From: UBA6626 sp963579995
GTDB lineage: Bacteria > Planctomycetota > Phycisphaerae > Phycisphaerales > Phycisphaeraceae
Direction: 5' to 3'
Length of the DNA stretch: 43,448 nt
Assembly: GCA_963579995.1 (NCBI GenBank)
Contig: CAUZIY010000005.1
Location: 1-43,448 of the forward strand
Shown here: positions 16,531 to 25,831 of the stretch, one piece after another
Layout: every line of letters starts with the position of its first letter
Numbering within the stretch: position 1 is the first letter of the stretch
Made by a program: the position numbers and the translations under genes
The notes under the pieces: model-generated
Told to the model about the DNA's origin: nothing
The model's database searches: none
The model's input: the letters and a program-made list of their open reading frames with translations, nothing else

Positions 16531-17778
16531 CTATCGTCGACGACGCGCGATAACAACCAGCCCAGCACCCAGCACCACCAGCGTTGTTGGTTCAGGAATC
16601 AATGCACTGAGCCCAGCCGCGTTCAATGCCTGGGCCAACGACACACCTTGCGCAGCACTCCAGTTCGCGCCCACGACGCCGAGATCTGCCACATCAATCT
16701 GGTTATCCAAATTGGCGTCGCCGTCGACATAAGTCACTTCTGTTGTATTAAAGTTGGCGCCCACAATGCCAAGATCCGCAACATCAATCAGACCATCGCA
16801 ATTAAAATCGCCGGGAACTGATGTGCCAGGGCCTTGCGGGCCACAAGCCTCTCCACTGGCCAACACACCGAGAACCACCTCATCCACAAGCAAGTTCTCA
16901 AACGAACCGCCTCCACCACCAACCTGAATAGAGGCGATGTCGTAGGCCCCATTTCCCGATTCAAAGTCGGCCAACACCAGCGTGTCATCCAGCCAGAAAT
17001 CCATGCGCTGGTTTGCAGCCTTGTAATGAACTGTCACCGTGCCTTCAGTCAGTTGGCCAGGGATGATTGTCTCAGACAACTTGCCGTCAATCACCGGCCC
17101 GTGCAGGAGCCGGTACCGATTGGGGACACCATTCAAGTATGAAGAGGCCTCGGCGGGGTTGCCGCCAATGGTGTTGTCATCGTTGGCGCCCGTGAGGACA
17201 AAAAACCGATGGCCATCACCTGATCTACTTCCCGGCTCCATCAACTTGTCACCACCAAAAGTGTCGCCGGGAAGTGTCGTAACCCGCACGCCGGCTGACA
17301 GCACCCAATCGATGTCCGTTCTCATTGGTATGCCTTCATTATCCGCAAGCGGCTGGTTCTTGAACGTGGGTTTAACACGTACTGTCGGGTTGAAACATGG
17401 ACTTCCGGCGAACACACCATTTGGATTGTCTGGGTCAAACACATTGGCCTCACACTCCCATCCCCCATCACTGGAAAATGGTGACTCGCCCAGCACGAAT
17501 GCACCTTGAAGGAAGGCGGCCTGACCCCACTCCTCGGCGCCAAAACTCCAGTTATCACAGTTAAGTAATTCATTGTGCACCTTACCACTTACATCATTGT
17601 TTCCCGCTCGGTCCGCATCCCGCGCACAACCTTCTTCAGTCGTATTCGGATCTCCAGAAAACGGGAGATTAACCCCCGGTTCATTGTCATCAAGAAAGGG
17701 AACCGGCGGCCCGCCAAACACGCTGGTACCTGCCAAGAAAGACAGTGTCGCCACGGTAACCAAAAGCTTATGTGTCAT
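16531..17778 (-). CDS. Secreted LamG-like protein with dockerin repeats and PEP-CTERM tail (tandem paralogue 2)
   Basis: A 415-residue paralogue of the preceding protein and the upstream gene of the pair. Signal peptide MTHKLLVTVATLSFLAGTSV precedes GPPVPFLDDNEPGVNLPFSG. Shared blocks include HNELLNCDNWSFGAEEWGQ, LQGAFVLGES and VTVHYKAANQRMDFWLDDTL. Dockerin-like repeats are at 321-374, and the tail IPEPTTLVVLGAGLVVIARRRR is a PEP-CTERM signal. Cysteines in the mature part (EGCARD, LLNCDNW, SPCFNPTV) line up with those of paralogue 1, suggesting conserved disulfides. The start at 17778 is set by AAGGAG at 17786-17791 with a 7-nt spacer. Genes are 76 bp apart and probably co-transcribed. Confidence 0.85.
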   Translation of the reverse strand: MTHKLLVTVATLSFLAGTSVFGGPPVPFLDDNEPGVNLPFSGDPNTTEEGCARDADRAGNNDVSGKVHNELLNCDNWSFGAEEWGQAAFLQGAFVLGESPFSSDGGWECEANVFDPDNPNGVFAGSPCFNPTVRVKPTFKNQPLADNEGIPMRTDIDWVLSAGVRVTTLPGDTFGGDKLMEPGSRSGDGHRFFVLTGANDDNTIGGNPAEASSYLNGVPNRYRLLHGPVIDGKLSETIIPGQLTEGTVTVHYKAANQRMDFWLDDTLVLADFESGNGAYDIASIQVGGGGGSFENLLVDEVVLGVLASGEACGPQGPGTSVPGDFNCDGLIDVADLGIVGANFNTTEVTYVDGDANLDNQIDVADLGVVGANWSAAQGVSLAQALNAAGLSALIPEPTTLVVLGAGLVVIARRRR

Positions 17779-18356
17779 GTGTCGTCTCCTTCTCATTCAT
17801 GACTTACCCAATGCCTTGATCTGCCGACTGCGTTTTAGTGTACAGCCACATAATCACTGCAATACCAAACCTCACGCACGGCACGAATGATTCTGTCACC
17901 CACCGATCAACCAAAAGCTGGTAGTTTCACGATGGTGACGCACTGATAGATACACAGAGCCGTACCTTTACCAAAACAGAAAGCAAAACACGTGCCATGC
18001 TTGCCCCACAACAACGACTTTATTCATAACTGTTTAAAATAAAACAACTTGACACCACAGTACGCAACTGTGCCGAATACGGGTCAATAGACCACCAAAG
18101 GTCGATTTTAGACCATTACTGGGTATGAAATACACCAAGCCATAAGCATCAACCATCTGGTATGAACCTGGATTAACAGGATCATAAATACCTCATCAAG
18201 CCAGCCATTTCTGAATGGTAGCCCCTGCCGATCCGCTATATATCAACCAGTTCAATCAGGAACCCAATGACAGGTCATCATCCCAGTAACGGTTAATTGA
18301 TCTTACCCATCGGTTTCATATAGTGAGCCGGGACTCATTAATCGCAGGAGCATGTG
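17779..18356. other. Divergent intergenic region, about 580 bp
   Basis: Lies between the minus-strand PEP-CTERM pair and the plus-strand isochorismatase-like gene, so it should hold two promoters. I see no gene. Visible items are the ribosome site of the PEP-CTERM gene (17786-17791), an isolated TTGACA (18049-18054) without a good -10 box, an inverted repeat CACAGT-ACGCA-ACTGTG at 18056-18072 that could be an operator, and AGGAG at 18346-18350 in front of the ATG at 18357. Confidence 0.6.
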
Positions 18357-19181
18357 ATGAAGCTAACCGTTCGTTTTTATCGTTCTTATCCCATGGACAT
18401 AACCGCCGAGCATCCGGCACTTGGCCACCTCGGTGAAGATGAGAAGGTGATGGACTTGGATATCAGCAAGACCGTGGTCGCTGGTATGCACCTGTGGAAC
18501 GTTGGCGAACCGGGTGGTCTGGATGTCACACCTGACGGACCAGACTGGCCAATCACCAAACTATACAGCTACTATCGAGATGCTCTCGACCTAACAGCCA
18601 ATAAGATCCGCCCCATCCTTTCTGCTGCGCGGAAAGCTGACATGGGAGTTGTCCATGTAGCAAGTAGCCGCTATGCCCATAAGTATCCACAATACGCCAA
18701 TACCGGCGAAAAGTATGGGCATCCCGATCCAGACAACACACTACCCAAACCAGACCTGTCATGGCGAGCAGAATTCTACGAAGACCATTATGGCCCCAAT
18801 GTTGACAAACCCATGTTGGACATCGTCAAAAACAAGCTGCGAATCTCAAAGGTCGTGGAGCCCGAACCAGATGACAGCGTGGTTCTAAGTGCCTACCAGT
18901 TCACCCGCCTGCTGAGCAACCGTCATGTAAACACGATCATTTACACCGGATATGCCACGAATGAGTGCCTTCTGTTTGCCGGCGGTGGCATGGAACAGAT
19001 GCGGAACCATTTTCGCTTGATTGCTGTACGTGATGCAACAGTTGCACTGGAACATAATGACACTGCCCTACAGCAGGCCAACCGAGACGCTGCGATCCGG
19101 ATGATTGAACATTCTTTTGGATATACCTGCACAACCGCCGATCTTCTACAATCACTTGGCGAGGCCGCCAAAGGCACCTGA
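18357..19181 (+). CDS. Isochorismatase-fold (cysteine hydrolase-like) protein with altered catalytic triad
   Basis: A 274-residue protein of the isochorismatase/nicotinamidase/N-carbamoylsarcosine amidase fold. The segment HVNTIIYTGYATNECLLFAG contains the nucleophile region (GvaTnxC), so the Cys is kept. The usual Asp of LVVIDMQNDF is replaced: here it reads TVVAGMHLWNVGEPGG (Asp to Gly, by my alignment). The Lys region PgDxVvxKxxxSaF reads PDDSVVLSAYQFTRLL with no Lys. Residues 100-165 form an insertion rich in Tyr, Pro and His (SRYAHKYPQYANTGEKYGHP). AGGAG lies 6 nt before the ATG at 18357; an overlapping GTG at 18354 is too close. It may be a changed-activity enzyme or a non-catalytic member. 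Monocistronic by position. Confidence 0.8.
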   Translation: MKLTVRFYRSYPMDITAEHPALGHLGEDEKVMDLDISKTVVAGMHLWNVGEPGGLDVTPDGPDWPITKLYSYYRDALDLTANKIRPILSAARKADMGVVHVASSRYAHKYPQYANTGEKYGHPDPDNTLPKPDLSWRAEFYEDHYGPNVDKPMLDIVKNKLRISKVVEPEPDDSVVLSAYQFTRLLSNRHVNTIIYTGYATNECLLFAGGGMEQMRNHFRLIAVRDATVALEHNDTALQQANRDAAIRMIEHSFGYTCTTADLLQSLGEAAKGT

Positions 19182-19336
19182 ACCTCCACGCCGCATTACA
19201 AACAAGCGGGATCGACCTTCTACCTGCCTGTTGCCTATGATGCTTTGAGAAACATTCACCTGGACATAAAAATAGCCGATGTCATAACTTAAGAACCATA
19301 GGTTATGCAACAGGCATTGACGGAGTTACTAATTTC

Positions 19337-20077
19337 ATGAAGGGCGTTATTCTTGCAGGCGGAACAGGAACACGGCTGGCACCTCTGACAACCGTGATCA
19401 ACAAACACCTGTTGCCTGTCTATAACAAACCAATGATCTGGTATCCCTTGGAATGCCTCGCACGCTCCGGCATCGAAGAGGTCCTGTTGGTGACCGGTGG
19501 CAACAACGCAGGGGATTTCATTCGCTTGCTGAGGGATGGCAAGCAATTTGGTCTCAAATCACTGCAATATGCCTACCAAGATGGCGCGGGCGGAATCGCC
19601 CAAGCACTTGGCCTGGCTGAGGAATTTGCCGATGGCGACCCCATTGCCCTGGTGCTAGGTGACAACATCCTCGAGCGAACGATCGAAGATGTCATCCAGC
19701 AGTACCATGAACAACCCACTGGCGCAAAGATTCTTCTGTCACCCGTTGAGAACCCACAGGCCTATGGCGTCGCTGAAATCGAAAACGGCCAGCTGATTCG
19801 TATTGTTGAAAAACCCACTGACCCCAAGAGCAACTTGGCCGTTATTGGGATCTATCTTTACGATGCCAGCGTGTTTGAAATTGTCAAAACACTCAAGCCA
19901 TCGGACCGGGGCGAACTAGAAATCACCGACGTCAACAATGCGTACCTGGACCAAGGCAAACTGACATACGCCGTACTGGATGGCTGGTGGGCAGATGCTG
20001 GTGAGGATATTGATTTTTATCTCGCCAGTTGCAACCGTGTTGCCAAAAGTGGCGCCAATCTCCCCCCAATGAAGTAA
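19337..20077 (+). CDS. Short RmlA/RfbA-type sugar-1-phosphate nucleotidyltransferase
   Basis: A 246-residue cytoplasmic enzyme that would join a nucleoside triphosphate to a sugar-1-phosphate, as in dTDP-glucose formation. The N-terminal nucleotide loop GGTGTRLAPLT is followed by the catalytic-region Lys in NKHLLPVYNKPMIWYPLECL, the metal Asp in ALVLGDNILE, and the product-binding segment YGVAEIE...IVEKPTDPKSNLAVIGIYLY. WWADAGEDIDFYLAS near the end matches WxDTGT of RmlA. Standard RmlA proteins have about 290 residues; this one lacks the C-terminal helical extension, like other short members. It is 70 bp upstream of the interrupted Gfo/Idh gene. No strong ribosome site is visible. The sugar and nucleotide specificity is not certain. 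Confidence 0.9.
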   Translation: MKGVILAGGTGTRLAPLTTVINKHLLPVYNKPMIWYPLECLARSGIEEVLLVTGGNNAGDFIRLLRDGKQFGLKSLQYAYQDGAGGIAQALGLAEEFADGDPIALVLGDNILERTIEDVIQQYHEQPTGAKILLSPVENPQAYGVAEIENGQLIRIVEKPTDPKSNLAVIGIYLYDASVFEIVKTLKPSDRGELEITDVNNAYLDQGKLTYAVLDGWWADAGEDIDFYLASCNRVAKSGANLPPMK

Positions 20078-20146
20078 TTGTTCAATTGCCTTACCCCAAG
20101 CTGTTGCAGTTCGTGCCACCAAGTTTAAACATCCGCCACGGTAACC

Positions 20147-21394
20147 ATGGGTCATCCAAAACAAATTGCCCTTGTCGGTACGGGTGGGCGGGCCAATGGA
20201 TATACCTCCGCCCTCCATTCCAAGCACCTTGAAGTCGTTGCCTGCGCCGATCCAAGCCAATCGAACCGGCAAACATTTCTTGGCCTTTAGAATCTCGCTG
20301 GTCGCGTCAAAGAGTTTGACGACTGGCGTGAGATGTTCGACCACACACCCAACCTTGACGGCGTCATCATCAGCACGCCGAACCATCAACACACCGAGCC
20401 TGCCATCGACGCCATGAAGCGCGACCTAATCCTTGCACTGGAGAAACCAATCGCCCACACCCCCGGCAATTGCCGCCAACTACTGCATGCCCACAGGACA
20501 TACAACGCCCGCGTGCTTGTTGGTTTCGTGATGAGATCAACACCATTCTATCTACAGGCGAAACACTGGATAAAAAATGGAGCCATTGGTGAGGTTGTCA
20601 GCATTCAGGCCGATGAGCTACCCGAAGTTTTTGTCACTGCGACGATGTTTCGCAGTGATTGGCGGCGTTTCAAACATCTCAGCGGTGGATCACTGCTTGA
20701 AAAATGCTGCCACGATATTGACATGATGACATGGCTATCCGGTGGCGCACCGATTCGGATCAGTTCCATGGCTGGCGTCAAGACCCTCGGCCCCAATCCG
20801 TCGCTTCCAACCCGGTGCAGCGACTGCAGGATCACTGCCGAGTGCCCGTACTACCTGCCGCCCGAAGCATATGATGTCCCTGGCCTTGCAAACCGGGGTG
20901 ATGATGGCATCTTGTATAAATTCGTACCCGACAACACTTCATGCATCTACAACAATGGACACGACACCTATGACCACCAGACGGTGCAGTTGGAATATGA
21001 CAATGGGGTTCTGGCTACACTCACCTTGGATTTCTCCTGTCTCGGCTCGGCCACCGGCCGCCACCTCAAGGTGGTCGGTACCGATGGTGTAATCTTCGGA
21101 AAACTTCAAGACCGGGAGATTCGGCTTCAGAATAAACATTCCGACCATATTGAAACCGTCAAACTTCACGATGACGGATCTGGCCATATTGGAGCGGAGC
21201 GCCAACATTCACAATCATTTGTAAAGATGTTTACTGAACCGGATTACGAACCACTGGCAACTTTAGAAGCCGGATTTCTCAGTGCCATGCTCTGCTTCGC
21301 TGCCGATCAATCGGTCGGGGAAGCGAAGCATATCGACATATCGCACCTCATGGACGAAATTCAACCAGCCAACCTGCCTGATCCTGCACCGTAA
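20147..21394 (+). pseudogene. Gfo/Idh/MocA-family oxidoreductase interrupted by an in-frame TAG
   Basis: Read from ATG 20147, the frame gives a normal Rossmann start (MGHPKQIALVGTGGRANGYT, then LEVVACADPS). It meets TAG at 20288-20290 (codon 48) and continues in the same frame as NLAGRVKEFDDWREMFDH and 353 more residues from Met63 (20333). The combined length, 415 codons, is right for an NAD(P)-dependent sugar or inositol dehydrogenase. The continuation has the EKP motif (ALEKPIAHT) and a Cys cluster (RCSDCRITAECPYY) seen in some family members. Without its first 47 residues the dinucleotide site would be lost. A single CAG-to-TAG change, a sequencing error or readthrough could explain it. 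It lies between nucleotidyltransferase and lyxose-isomerase-like genes. Confidence 0.75.
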
Positions 21395-21699
21395 GTAACG
21401 AAATTCCAGTCCATTTCTGCAGACCATCACGCTTTTTCTACGCCTAATTGCACGTTCATCTCTGATTCATCCTGCTTCTTGATTGCAGCTAAAGGCCTGG
21501 GGGCTGGATATAGATCACTCCGGCAGAACAGGAATATCAGCACAAATTCCCCCTGACATATCAATTTGCCAGACGGCGCCAACAAGATCAACCCGGATTC
21601 CATCTGCCAGGCCAGCGTGATCGACAGATACCAGAGGTTGATATTAAGATGCCGCATTATGGCCCCGGCCAGATAAGCAGAAACCCAAGGAGCTCAATC
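21395..21699. other. Intergenic region of about 305 bp
   Basis: Between the Gfo/Idh gene and the lyxose-isomerase-like gene. I see no gene here; a minus-strand frame at 21427-21657 has no ribosome site and does not look protein-like. The only clear element is AAGGAG at 21687-21692, placed 7 nt before the ATG at 21700. Confidence 0.55.
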
Positions 21700-22392
21700 A
21701 TGAAACGATCTTTGGTCGATCACACCATTCAGGTCGCCAAGCAGACATTTGACGCAATTGAATTCAAACTCCCCCCTTTTGCGTTCTGGACGGTTGATGA
21801 CTGGGAAAACATGGGACCAGAGGTAGATGAAATCCGCAAATGCATGCTGGGATGGGATGTGACGGATTTTGGCCAAGGCAATTTTCCGCAACTTGGCCGC
21901 ACATTGTTCACCCTTCGAAACGGTTCCACACAGTATGATTCGGGCAAGGACTATGCCGAAAAACTGATTTTAGATCCCGAAGGCCAACGCCCACCTCTCC
22001 ATTTTCACCGCCATAAGATGGAAGACATTATTAACCGCGGCGGCGGTAATATTCTTATCCGCTTGTATAAGGCTGACCCCCAAGGCCAATGCAGCGATGA
22101 TGACTTCACCCTACAAGTGGATGGACAGACACGTAAATTTTCTCCCGGCGAACAACTCCGTCTTGAGCCGGGGCAAAGTGTGTGCATGCCACCAGGCACG
22201 ATCCACCAGTTCTGGGGGGAACAGGGCACTGGAATTAAAATCGATGGCGTGGGTTATACCGTTAGTGGAGAGGTTAGTAGGGTGTGCGATGATTGGAACG
22301 ACAACTGTTGGCTTGAGCCGTGCGAACGCTTCTGTACGATCGACGAAGATCAACCAGCAAAGCACCACCTGGTCCACGAATACCCCGCATAG
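21700..22392 (+). CDS. D-lyxose isomerase-like cupin protein
   Basis: A 230-residue cytoplasmic cupin, close in length to characterised D-lyxose isomerases (about 228 residues). The metal site is visible: PPLHFHRHKMEDIINRGGGN gives His101, His103 and Glu108, and MPPGTIHQFWG gives His169. The EDIINRGGG block is a signature of that family. The enzyme interconverts D-lyxose and D-xylulose (or D-mannose and D-fructose) with a divalent metal. The N-terminal helical part (1-60, KRSLVDHTIQVAKQTFDAIE) also matches. AAGGAG with a 7-nt spacer fixes the start at 21700. It follows the interrupted oxidoreductase, suggesting a sugar-conversion role. True substrate uncertain. Confidence 0.88.
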   Translation: MKRSLVDHTIQVAKQTFDAIEFKLPPFAFWTVDDWENMGPEVDEIRKCMLGWDVTDFGQGNFPQLGRTLFTLRNGSTQYDSGKDYAEKLILDPEGQRPPLHFHRHKMEDIINRGGGNILIRLYKADPQGQCSDDDFTLQVDGQTRKFSPGEQLRLEPGQSVCMPPGTIHQFWGEQGTGIKIDGVGYTVSGEVSRVCDDWNDNCWLEPCERFCTIDEDQPAKHHLVHEYPA

Positions 22393-22604
22393 CACCTGTA
22401 TGGCTGCCATCCACACCCTTCACTCAAACAGGGTGACAACCAAGAAGGACACAAGAGCACACTTGTCATTTTCGCAAGTCATGTGCTTCAACTACAAAAA
22501 TGATCTGGTGGTCTGATCAAGATCACCTGTTGGTCCTGGTTGCGTATGACCAGGTTATCGAAAGAGATATGATTGTTAATAAAGGATTGCAGGGTTATAT
22601 CCGC

Positions 22605-23981
22605 TTAAACACCTGACCCTGACCTTTCAAACCGTCGCAACAACACGAGGCTACTCGTCACCAACAGGACAAGCAGCGTTGTTGGCTCGGGTACCAATGC
22701 CACCAAACCTGGGTCCAGATATCCAGAATCATAGAGCGTGTCAGCACTATCCCAGTTCGCACCAAGAATCCCCAAATCAACAATATCAACAATACCGTCC
22801 CCACTAAAATCACCGTCGCCAAACGTTGCACCAGTCACATTGTAGTTGGCACCCACAATTCCCAGATCCGCAACATCCACCGCCCCATCCAGGTTGGCAT
22901 CCCCGGGACCCCCTGTCATACCATTACCAAACTCCACGATGAGCATCGGCCGTGTTGCAATCTGCGGTTCAGCAGCGTCTACACCACCAAATTCACCGGA
23001 TCGATAAGCCTGGCCATAGTTCAAATCAACTGTGGGCAGTTCACCAGGTGGACTGATCCCTGTGATAAATATGCCATCGCCTGTGATAAATTCGAACAGT
23101 CCGGTCACATCAAAATCCTCGAACCCTTCGCTGGCATCCTGGGCCACTTTAATTGAACCTGGATGCTGAGAGTCATATTCCTCCTGCCCCGATGTACTGT
23201 GCGGATCACCCACGTCCGCCGGACCACAATTATGCGTGATGGCAAACGGATCGTTGGGCGCCAATTCGCCGTGACAACGCTGGGACCAATATTCCTTCCC
23301 CCGTCGCCGCGAGCGACCGGTTGACTCCCCTTTTGCCGCAGTACCGTCGCTGTTACCGTATTTCACACTCTTTAATAGTGGATAGATGCCAATGAGCCCC
23401 GCATTTAATCGGGGTACTCCACGTTCCGTGTTATCCAGAAAACTATTGGGATCAGTGGTGGGCCCGAACCCACCATATATAACGTCAGGCAAAGCCGCAT
23501 CACCGGCAGCCACAACAGCCCCCAGATCGAGTGTGTTATAAAGTCGAAGCGTAGCTTGAGTCACTACGGCATCCGGATCTATCTGCCCCACTGCGGTCCC
23601 TATGACATCCCGGAATCTCATCAGAATTCGCGAGTAGCGAAACGTTGGCCCCGCCTCCAGGGAGGCGGCACCACCACCTATAAGACTTCCCAAGCGCCGC
23701 TGGTAAAACTGGCCAGCTTCCAACACCGTGGTGGCCCCGCCATTTGTTGACCACATTTCGTATGCGCCCGCGTCACCTGGCCGGTCGGTATCCACACCGA
23801 AATAGTCCCCGTAGTTTTGCGTGTAAGCCCACCTGATTGAGGTGTCCTGCGCCCTGGTGTAGCCACCAACACCCTGCTGAAAGACTATCGTGTCAGCAAC
23901 AGCGGTACTTGGCAACAACAAACAGGCAGCCGTAAGAATTGCCCTGCCAAACATGCCGTTGTACACCTGCGTCCCGGACAT
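22605..23981 (-). CDS. Secreted DNRLRE-like protein with dockerin repeats and PEP-CTERM tail (paralogue of 10526-11938)
   Basis: A 458-residue exported protein. Its signal peptide is about 1-29 (hydrophobic AILTAACLLLPSTAVA). The beta-rich region shares blocks with the protein at 10526-11938: QQGVGGYTRAQDTSIRWAYT, GAYEMWSTNGGATTVLEAGQ, FRYSRILMRFRDVIGTAVGQ and ATLRLYNTLDLGAV. It also has the Arg-rich patch STGRSRRRGKEYW and similar Cys positions. Residues 358-410 are two dockerin-like repeats (GDANLDGAVDVADLGIVGAN, GDFSGDGIVDIVDLGILGAN). VPEPTTLLVLLVTSSLVLLRR plus a short tail form the PEP-CTERM signal. The start at 23981 has AGGAG with a 6-nt spacer. Function is presumably extracellular or matrix-related. 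Confidence 0.85.
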   Translation of the reverse strand: MSGTQVYNGMFGRAILTAACLLLPSTAVADTIVFQQGVGGYTRAQDTSIRWAYTQNYGDYFGVDTDRPGDAGAYEMWSTNGGATTVLEAGQFYQRRLGSLIGGGAASLEAGPTFRYSRILMRFRDVIGTAVGQIDPDAVVTQATLRLYNTLDLGAVVAAGDAALPDVIYGGFGPTTDPNSFLDNTERGVPRLNAGLIGIYPLLKSVKYGNSDGTAAKGESTGRSRRRGKEYWSQRCHGELAPNDPFAITHNCGPADVGDPHSTSGQEEYDSQHPGSIKVAQDASEGFEDFDVTGLFEFITGDGIFITGISPPGELPTVDLNYGQAYRSGEFGGVDAAEPQIATRPMLIVEFGNGMTGGPGDANLDGAVDVADLGIVGANYNVTGATFGDGDFSGDGIVDIVDLGILGANWDSADTLYDSGYLDPGLVALVPEPTTLLVLLVTSSLVLLRRFERSGSGV

Positions 23982-24403
23982 GCGCCTCTCCTAACCTAAA
24001 CCAATTCTTACCTTGAACGGGTAATTGCCAAAGACTGAAGCAAATACCAAGAACTGCGTTCTATTGTATTCAGAAATATTTCAAAATCAATACAAATTTA
24101 TTGCAATCACAATCGCCTCCGGGCTATGGCATTCACTTTTAGTTTTAGCAGAATCCTTGTGGAGTACTCAGGGGAACAAGTGTTCTTCGCGCAATCAATA
24201 ACAATCATCGCCATAACAATTCACTTAATAACAGGGTACACAACATTTCTGGTCCGTGAGTTGTAGACTGAACCATTAGCCCAAATGAATCAATGAAGAA
24301 CTCGTGCCAACAGGCCGCCATATGTGTTGGTCAGAATGCGTACATTTATAACATTTATTTAAATATCGAAGACCTGCTTCTGTTATTCTTAACATGCACC
24401 CTA
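23982..24403. other. AT-rich divergent intergenic region, about 420 bp
   Basis: Separates the PEP-CTERM gene from the metallophosphoesterase-like gene. I see no gene with good support; an ATG at 24293 would only add 37 low-complexity AT-rich residues to the downstream protein. An inverted repeat TTGTATT (24064-24070) / AATACAA (24089-24095) lies upstream of the PEP-CTERM start and could be an operator. Confidence 0.5.
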
Positions 24404-25831
24404 ATGACTGTATCATCCGAACAATACGACAAAACCGACCATGATGAAATCATCCCTGCACTTTTGCCATGCGATGAATCCGGCCATCATTTCGTCATGT
24501 ACAGTGACTGTTGCAGCGGCATACCAAGAAAGGCCGTAGCCAAGAACCTTGAGCACGTCAACGAGATGCTTAAGCGGATTCAACCAAGCCCACAGTTCAT
24601 ATCCTTTCCCGGCGACGCGGTAAAGGGCTATACGAATGATTCCAATGAACTCCAACAGCAGTGGGACTATTGGTTGAATATTCAGATGAATTGGATCCGT
24701 GAGCGCAATATACCGCTTTATCAGTCGACAAGTAACCACAACACGTATGATGACCAGAGTGAAGCTGTCTTTCGAGAAACACACTTAGACCTGCCACAAA
24801 ATGGGCCCGTCGATCAGATCGGACTCGCATACTGGTTCCGTCGAAAAAACTTTCTATATGTCTCCACCCATCAGCCAGATCAGAAAATGCTGATCAATCA
24901 TCTCTGGTTAGATAGAGTCCTTTCGGAAAATGAAGATGCACAATTCAAATTTGTTGTTGGCCACTATCCAGTTTTTCCTGTCAACGGCTATACCGCATGG
25001 CCATTATGGTGCTTCCCACCAAACCAACGGCGCCGGTTCTGGGATCTGCTTGTCAAACACAATGTGAATGCGTACCTGACAAGTCATATCATCGCGTTCG
25101 ACGTGCAGGCACACGACGGTGTACTACAGATATTATCTGGGGGCGCCGGTACGATCGCCGGCCCAGGTGGACTGATGCCGGGATGCTGCGAGTATCACCA
25201 CGCTGTCCAGATGGCCGTGGACGAACAGGGACTGCGCTATCAAGTACATGACCAGACTGGCCAGTTGCGCGAACATTTAAACTGGCCATTCAACTTATCA
25301 CCCGTTGAACACTGGGAACCGATTGATGAACGGCGCATAAGTGACCAACTGGACACCAGTAACTTGGAGCACAATATCACTGCTTTTCGAATACGTGGGC
25401 TGCGTCGGAACCAAGGCAATTATATCGGCGATGAGACATTGGTCTGCGGAATTGCTCGCAACGAAGGAGCTGAGCCAATCTGGATAGGTTTCGACCAGGA
25501 TCAGTTGCAGGTACGAATCGTGACGCTTTCCGGATCTGGGTGGCAATACTGGCATGGGCCGCAATTATCCAATGGCTCTTCGTTTGATTTTCAAATTGCC
25601 TTGCACCCTGCCATGGGACCCGGTGGCATCCTATTTCGTACGGGCGAAAATACCGCATGGTCATCCTTGCCCTCTACTTCCTCTCGCGGTCTGGAACTGG
25701 CCAGGTGGCCACAATACTGGGCCATTGCCTGCGGACAAAGTGGCCCAAGCGACCGACCATTTAAAGGCGAGGCATTGAAAGTAACGTTCACAAAAACCAA
25801 TGGCCAAGGAATCGTTAACTGTGGATCTTGA
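24404..25831 (+). CDS. Metallophosphoesterase-like protein with degenerate active-site motifs
   Basis: A 475-residue protein whose first 270 residues follow the calcineurin-like phosphoesterase plan. Motifs in order are FVMYSDCCSG (expected DxH), FISFPGDAV (GD kept), LYQSTSNHNTYDD (expected GNHD/E), FVVGHYPVFP (GH kept) and YLTSHIIAFD (expected GHxH). At least three of five metal motifs are thus altered, so hydrolase activity is doubtful. The C-terminal 190 residues are beta-rich with paired Trp/Gly (SGSGWQYWHGPQLSNGSSF), perhaps a carbohydrate-binding-like sandwich. No signal peptide is seen with this start. Start choice is weak: ATG 24404 lacks a Shine-Dalgarno, and ATG 24293 is the alternative. 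Its 3' end overlaps the next gene by 32 bp. Confidence 0.7.
   Translation: MTVSSEQYDKTDHDEIIPALLPCDESGHHFVMYSDCCSGIPRKAVAKNLEHVNEMLKRIQPSPQFISFPGDAVKGYTNDSNELQQQWDYWLNIQMNWIRERNIPLYQSTSNHNTYDDQSEAVFRETHLDLPQNGPVDQIGLAYWFRRKNFLYVSTHQPDQKMLINHLWLDRVLSENEDAQFKFVVGHYPVFPVNGYTAWPLWCFPPNQRRRFWDLLVKHNVNAYLTSHIIAFDVQAHDGVLQILSGGAGTIAGPGGLMPGCCEYHHAVQMAVDEQGLRYQVHDQTGQLREHLNWPFNLSPVEHWEPIDERRISDQLDTSNLEHNITAFRIRGLRRNQGNYIGDETLVCGIARNEGAEPIWIGFDQDQLQVRIVTLSGSGWQYWHGPQLSNGSSFDFQIALHPAMGPGGILFRTGENTAWSSLPSTSSRGLELARWPQYWAIACGQSGPSDRPFKGEALKVTFTKTNGQGIVNCGS

Noticed and set aside
18049..18079. TTGACA as promoter of the isochorismatase-like gene
   Set aside because: No -10 box at 16-18 nt, and it lies about 300 bp from the start codon.
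20288..20290. TAG as pyrrolysine codon, because corrinoid methyltransferase genes are near
   Set aside because: The interrupted gene is a sugar oxidoreductase, not a methylamine methyltransferase; no pyl genes are seen here; and TAG ends dppC, the pterin methyltransferase and hyuB copy 2 normally.
21427..21657. Minus-strand frame of 76 codons in the gap before the lyxose-isomerase-like gene
   Set aside because: No ribosome site; the residues do not look like a real protein.
22414..22435. CACCCT/AGGGTG hairpin after the lyxose-isomerase-like gene as terminator
   Set aside because: Only six pairs with a 10-nt loop and no T run; not strong enough to list.
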